Of a stretch of 24,719 bases of DNA, positions 20,288 to 24,719 are shown one piece after another. Position 1 is the stretch's first letter. Each line of letters begins with the position of its first letter. The position numbers and the translations under genes are program-made. The notes below the pieces were generated by a model. The model did not search any database. It was not told where the DNA came from and was given only the letters and a program-made list of their open reading frames with translations. Source of the stretch: Rhodocollybia butyracea (Eukaryota; Basidiomycota; Agaricomycetes; Agaricales; Omphalotaceae); NCBI GenBank assembly GCA_015501585.1, contig JADNRY010000829.1, forward strand, positions 1 through 24,719, in the 5' to 3' direction.

Positions 20288-21089
20288 TTACTGTATGGAC
20301 ATATACATGGACTTGAAAACTATGTACCTAGTGCATTCCTCCAAATTCCTCCGCATGCCTCTGGTCATCCGTCTACCTGCCATCATAGCAGGGTTCATTG
20401 CAGGATTCATGGCGGGGTTCATTACGGGATTCATTGCGGGATTCATTCCATTCCTCCAGGCATTCCTCCCATTTGTTGATGACCAAAGTCCATACCACCA
20501 TGACCATGACTACCCATAGCCCCCGCCATGTTTCCTCCCATATTCATCATGCTACCATTCCTGCTGGTCCCATTCCACCCATTTGCCCTCCCATTTGTCT
20601 TCCCATTTGTCCTCCCATTTGCCCCCCATTTGCCCCCCCATTTGTCCTCCCATTTGTCCTCCATTTGTCCTCCCATGCCTCCCATACCTCCGCCCATATT
20701 CATTGGCATTCGCGCATATTGATTCTGACTTCCAGGTTGACCTTGTGGAGGTCCTCTCATGACAGAAGGTGAATTCGGATAAGGATAATTTACTGGTGGT
20801 GGGGGCCCTCCAACGTGAGGACTATGATGACGGTTTGGCGGAGGGGTATTATGTGGATGAGAAAGGTGGAATCCATCTTTCTGCATATTATTAAGAGGGT
20901 TCCGCTGCTCTTCCTCCTCCGAAGGACCGTTTTCTTCTTCGAATTGCTTCTGAGCCGATTCTCGGAGGGCGGTATGGTCATAATATAGTGCGAGTATTCT
21001 TCTACGTGAAACCTGGAGAAAAGACGAACGATATCAGTGGAAGAAAAGTTCGTAGTGGTCTTTCTTACTGTTGAGTGCCGACATCCCAT
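20288..21089 (-). CDS. Met/Gly/Asn-rich low-complexity protein of unknown function, frame-broken
   Basis: A 21-nt first exon (21089-21069, MGCRHST) is joined across a 56-nt intron to VSRRRILALYYDHTALRESA, then an acidic EEENGPSEEEEQ segment, NMQKDGFHLSHPHNTPPPN, proline-rich HSPHVGGPPPPVNYPYPN and MNMGGGMGGMGGQ. A tandem repeat of the 12-mer encoding MGGQ follows (20581-20674). Two of its eight units are 11 bases long, which throws the frame off, and at least two further one-base changes are needed to reach MMNMGGNMAGAMGSHGHGG and then MNPAMNPVMNPAMNPAMNPA. The N-terminal RRRILALYYDHTALRESAQK looks like the only folded part, a helix of possible protein-binding type. It is transcribed divergently from the coiled-coil gene at 21453. 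The stop depends on the frame: 20288 if the breaks are corrected, 20443 as written. Confidence 0.55.
20581..20674 (-). repeat. Eight-unit 12-bp coding minisatellite (MGGQ) with two 11-bp units
   Basis: On the plus strand, units begin with ATTTG at 20581, 20593, 20605, 20617, 20628, 20640, 20652 and 20663, so spacings are 12, 12, 12, 11, 12, 12, 11 and then 12 to 20675. The short units have one C fewer in a C run. In frame, each 12-mer encodes MGGQ or a close variant. Confidence 0.9.
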
Positions 21090-21452
21090 TGAGGGCCTCG
21101 ATCGGCCCTAGCTGTCAGTAGTAACGAGTTCCATTCAGAGGCGCTTTCCTAAAGTTTCTTGAGCTTTAGTTATAGAGAAAATGTTATACGAACAATTGCT
21201 TGGTTTCATTTCATGATTAGATTGACCAAGATCAGTCCGAATCCCTGAAGACCCAGCCTGGGCCTCCACTTCTGCAGTAAGTTTTTGCCCCGATTTGCGT
21301 ATTATGCCTCGGAACTTTGACTTTTATCACGCCGACTGGTTTGCCTGGTGCCATGATAATAGAACTTCAATTAGAAGGTGTAAGCGCTTAAGCGCCCACA
21401 CGTGGAAAACGATAATCTCAAAAGTTTAAACTGTTAGATTGGTGCAGCCATC
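21090..21452. promoter_or_regulatory. Divergent promoter region
   Basis: This 363-bp spacer lies between the start codons of the minus-strand Met/Gly-rich gene and the plus-strand coiled-coil gene, so it probably drives both. No coding sequence is seen. AAGCGCTTAAGCGC, around 21383-21396, is a GC-containing near-palindrome about 60 bp upstream of the coiled-coil start. Its role is unknown. Confidence 0.45.
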
Positions 21453-23599
21453 ATGCGTAGAGCAGTGACGCCGTCACTCGAGGCCTCTCAGCAGCAACAC
21501 ATCGGTGATCTCGTCAAGCGAAACCGTGCTCACGAACAAACAATCCAAAAGCTCAAGGATGAGCTCATGCAAGAAAAGAACAGAGCAAAGGCCACTGTCC
21601 AGGATATCCAGAACAAATTGCATTCCGAGAAGCGAGAATGCGCGACGCTTGCGATATACTCCAAGTCTGCCATCGCATCCATGAGCTCCGCTTGCAGGTG
21701 GAATTAGAAGCGGGGAAATCAGCAGTGTTGGCTGAACAGGAGTTGCTCAGAAAGGAAAAGATCGCTATATTGCAGAGGGAGTTTACAATTACCAAATTCC
21801 AGGCGCAGGAGTCTTTCCTGACCCGCAGAGTCGAGGAATTGGAAGATGAAGTTTCGGAGCTGGAGGAACGACGTGAAGACGAAAGATCGACTTCAAAAGC
21901 TCAACTGTCGGAGCTTGCCGCTCATCTCAGACTACAGGAAGAGCAAATTGAAGCCGCTGAACAAGCTAAGATAGATATTGAAGTGCGTTGTTTGCTTACT
22001 CCAGCTATTCCATCAACATTATGATTCATAATCTCAATTTACAGGCCCAGCTTAACGCGTTGCACAAGGCAAACACTGAAATACACGTCTCTTCAGAATC
22101 TCTCACTGTGAAATTAGAGCGCACACAACTCCAGCTTGACGGTGAACGTTCCAAAAACGTCGACTTGGAACGAGCCAACGCCGATCTTAAACGGACCAAT
22201 GAAGAGCTGAAGCGACAGGTGGCAAAGTGGCAGTCTCTGGAGAGCAAGGGTGACACGGGAGCAGAAACCGAACGGGCTAAACGCGTCGAAGTGGAAGTCC
22301 AGCTTTACGCTATTCAGAATCAACTCGCGAAACGGGAAGAGGAAAATGCGACAGCACAGAAGAAGTTAGATAAAGCGAAAACGGTCGTACAGCAGTGGAA
22401 GGTACGTTATGATACATTGTTCATGTGTGCGTTTACCGATTATTACACAGGACCATGCAGACTTTTCCCAAGAGCAGGCGGAAGAAGCGAAAAGTGATTT
22501 GGCAAAGTTGGAGAATGCAAACAAGAAACTTGTTGCCGAGCTTGAAGTCCTCAAGCGAGCTCGCTCTCCTCGTGACAAGGTCCGTCTTTTCACGATCCGC
22601 TAACCTCTACTGAATTCATACCCACCCATTCGCCAGGCTTCTGTCATCGCATCCGAAGATGAAGTTGTTTTAGCCGTGAGCCAGTCTGTTCGCCCATCAT
22701 CGCCTACACCCGCTCCTGTTGCAGGACCCTCCCGACGGAAACCCACCATTAAACCTGGTTCCCGCACGCGCAAAGCAAAAGCCGCAGATGACGACGACAT
22801 TCAGGAAGTCGACATTCCTTCGCGATCAAAAGGCAAGGGAAAAGCTAAAGTGATCGTACCAGACAGTGAAGCTGAAACGGAGACCGACCAACCGAAACAG
22901 ACCAAATCCCGGTCAAAACCGAAATCTAGTAGAGACACCGAAACGGAGACCGATCAGCGACCAAAACAGCCCAAGCCTCGGTCGAAATCCAAACCAAAAC
23001 AACCGGCTGCAAGCGATTCGGAAATTGAGGATATATCACCCGAAGCATTCAAGGCGGTTGCCGCTGGAAAACGGAAAAGCTCAAGTGACGGCCAGGAGTC
23101 AGAGGGGAAGCTTAAGGGAAGCGGAAAGCATCGCCTATGTCTACGGTTGAAGAGAGTGGGAGCGAGGGTAGAGGAGATAAGAGAGGGCCATCGCCTGCAA
23201 AGAAAAGAAAGCGGAACGAGGAGTCGGAAAGACCTAAACCCAAACCGATTGCGCGGCCAGGCAAAGCAACTGTACCACGACCACGACCTCGTGCAGGGAG
23301 TACTGCTTCGACTGTTATGGTGGATCCTGAGCCTGGTTTTCCGAAACCTGGGACTACAAAGAGGCGGAAGATTAATCTATTTGCGAATAAGGTGGATCTT
23401 GGGGCTCTTGATTTTGGATCTCAGGTGTGTTTTGCTTTTTATTTAGGTTTTTGGTGCTGGAAGCTGATATAGCTTTTTGTCTCTCTAGGGAAGCGGAATT
23501 CCTTCAGTCCTGTCACCTCTGAAACCACAGGAAGGGGTTCCCGCTCGGTCGCTGAGTTTCTTTTCGTCAATGTCGTCTATATTACCTGGTAGACGTTGA
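21453..23599 (+). CDS. Coiled-coil protein with a charged, nuclear-type C-terminal tail
   Basis: Exons are 21453-21982, 22045-22401, 22451-22579, 22637-23424 and 23489-23599. After a short leader, heptad-rich helices run for about 350 residues: RAHEQTIQKLKDELMQEKNR, LAEQELLRKEKIAILQREF, RRVEELEDEVSELEERRED, LERANADLKRTNEELKRQV and SDLAKLENANKKLVAELEVL. The tail is Pro/Ser/Lys-rich, with DDDDIQEVDIPSRSKGKGKA, two copies of a TETETDQ-type block, and KKRKRN and KRRKIN clusters that look like nuclear localisation signals. It ends SLSFFSSMSSILPGRR. One missing base near 21633 (between HSEKRE and MRDACDIL) and one near 23115-23125 (in an AAGGGAAG run) break the frame. A structural or chromatin-associated role is inferred only from composition. 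Confidence 0.72.
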
Positions 23600-23629
23600 C
23601 CGACTTATGTTTAATCGTATCTATTTGCA

Positions 23630-23764
23630 TAGACTCGTACCCAGTAGCCGTAGGGAGACTGCGATTTGATGACAGTCGATCAAATGCCGCTTTATCAGCC
23701 CGGCTCTTCGATCGACTGTCATCGAAGTGTAGTCCGGGCCGATTGCCGGCTGGGTACGAGTCTA
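23630..23764. mobile_element. 135-bp foldback MITE with target-site duplication
   Basis: The ends are perfect 15-bp terminal inverted repeats, TAGACTCGTACCCAG at 23630-23644 and its reverse complement at 23750-23764; the complementarity extends inward to AGCCG/CGGCT with one gap. A second internal stem pairs GACAGTCGATC (23671-23681) with GATCGACTGTC (23710-23720). The element is flanked by CTATTTGCA at 23621-23629 and 23765-23773. If the first TA is counted as flank, the direct repeat is 11 bp (CTATTTGCATA). No ORF of its own is present. A 9-bp duplication would fit Mutator-like elements; the ambiguity of the ends leaves the superfamily open. It starts 31 bp after the stop of the coiled-coil gene. 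Confidence 0.88.
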
Positions 23765-23775
23765 CTATTTGCATA

Positions 23776-24380
23776 TATTTTTAACTGTTGAGCGTTGAAA
23801 CGTTGAACTTCAAGCACCGAAACACCCCATTTGCCGCGATACATGTGGGCACCAGCCCCAGCAGTTCCAAAATGGGACCATAATGATGATATAGGTTATA
23901 CTACCATTGCATTGTGAAAAAGCATCGCATATTATTTGTATGAATGTACGATACATGATACAAGAAAATTTTTTTGAAATCGTGTAGCCGCATCATGAAA
24001 CTCCTCTCGACGTGAAACAAGCGTGATTAGAGCGATTAAAGAGGCTTTCATCCATCTGAAACACCTGTGACTAGTGTATAGTTGCACCTCGACCCGAGCT
24101 CGCTTCATGGTATAGCAAGACGCCAACACGAAACGACGGGGGTGCTGGTGGTTGGTAAACGGTAAAGGTACGTGGGATGAATCTGCCTTTTATGTCTTTT
24201 CTGATAGCACGTGATAAGCGGCCCTGACATGGCCCGGACTTAGGACTACCTATCTTATCTAATATCTTCTCTACCTCCAAGACCTCCTTCAGGATATCCT
24301 CCTCTATTGACTATTGCTTTGCTCACCGACGTGTCGACGTCTATCCATTTGTTTCGCTAGGCTCGCCCATCGTTATGTAA
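23776..24380. other. Intergenic, no supported gene
   Basis: Only short open frames are present. A minus-strand reading near 24280-24071 (KDIKGRFIPRTFTVYQPPAP) has protein-like composition but no splice or domain support. Confidence 0.35.
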
Positions 24381-24383
24381 AAT

Positions 24384-24629
24384 TCTGATGAGAGTGACTT
24401 CCAGGTATGCAAGCTGGTCCGGCATAGGTTTTACTCACTATGACAGAAACACGACAGTGAAACCAGTGCGTATATCTTTTTCACGGGCAATTCATTTACA
24501 CATGCAGCCTTCCCTAATTCCGTTGAACTTGGATATTTTATCGAGATGGAAGGCGGTGAGGAGTATGAGTTCCGCTTATCCTATCTTCTCCTAGTAATGA
24601 GCAATGATATCAGACACTCAAGATCAGTC
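24384..24629 (+). CDS. Possible exons of an unidentified gene near the right edge
   Basis: A reading DESDFQ, a short GTATGC...ACAG intron (about 24403-24447), then KHDSETSAYIFFTGNSFTH and ELGYFIEMEGGEEYEFRLSY with a stop at about 24627-24629 looks like real coding sequence. An in-frame TAA lies shortly upstream, so the 5' part is missing or spliced from elsewhere. Alternating hydrophobic residues suggest beta strands. No family is recognised. Confidence 0.28.
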
Positions 24630-24719
24630 TTGAAGAAATGAATATGTCCGCGAAGTTGGCAGATGCATGATGTCGTGATGGATTTGGAGGAAACAAGTCG
24701 GATGTCGGTCAAGGCGAGT

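Noticed and set aside
20581..20674. Regularly spaced short repeats that might suggest a CRISPR array.
   Set aside because: The units are contiguous 11-12 bp coding repeats without spacers, in a eukaryotic gene.
20250..20772. Long plus-strand open frames over the Met/Gly-rich gene.
   Set aside because: They are antisense shadows of the minus-strand MGGQ and MNPA repeats; the spliced N-terminal exon supports the minus strand.

Overview
This looks like nuclear DNA of a mushroom-forming basidiomycete (Agaricomycetes, probably Agaricales). Genes are cut by many 45-62 nt GT-AG introns. Several products belong to basidiomycete-typical groups: a degenerate Agaricomycete kinase-like family, a secreted LGDGNG-type protein, and an MLKL-N-terminal-like helical protein. 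No species can be named from the sequence.

Layout. Left end: a partial BUB1/Mad3 spindle-checkpoint gene runs off the edge (1-1456, minus). Next is a kinase-like gene (1975-3386, plus) with one apparent frameshift. Then comes a poorly resolved stretch with exon-like pieces (3387-5033), followed by a minus-strand gene (5034-6592) whose N-terminal half resembles the MLKL-type four-helix bundle. The middle (6621-11340) is bounded by two inverted, nearly identical arms of about 350 bp. Between the arms lie a decayed duplicate of the kinase-like gene and a long Ser/Pro-rich gene broken by three frameshifts. Right of it is an intact six-exon aldo/keto reductase fused to an extra N-terminal helical region (11469-13423, plus). 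A decayed minus-strand gene follows (about 13985-14830), then roughly 4 kb of gene-poor DNA with a kinase-like relic, a diverged tandem repeat and a GTG/GTA microsatellite. The right part holds a secreted, possibly GPI-anchored protein (19132-20245, plus), a Met/Gly-rich protein (20288-21089, minus) and, divergently, a coiled-coil protein with a charged nuclear-type tail (21453-23599, plus). A 135-bp foldback MITE with 9-11 bp flanking direct repeats sits 30 bp after that stop codon.

The genes do not form one pathway. The most notable architecture is the inverted pair of arms. Each arm's outer end lies just upstream of the start codon of an outward-facing gene (29 bp from the MLKL-like gene, 129 bp from the reductase fusion), so one ancestral sequence may supply upstream DNA to two unrelated genes. 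Another recurring theme is single-base frame breaks in otherwise convincing genes. They could be sequencing or assembly errors or real decay, and they concentrate in some genes while the reductase and checkpoint genes look clean.
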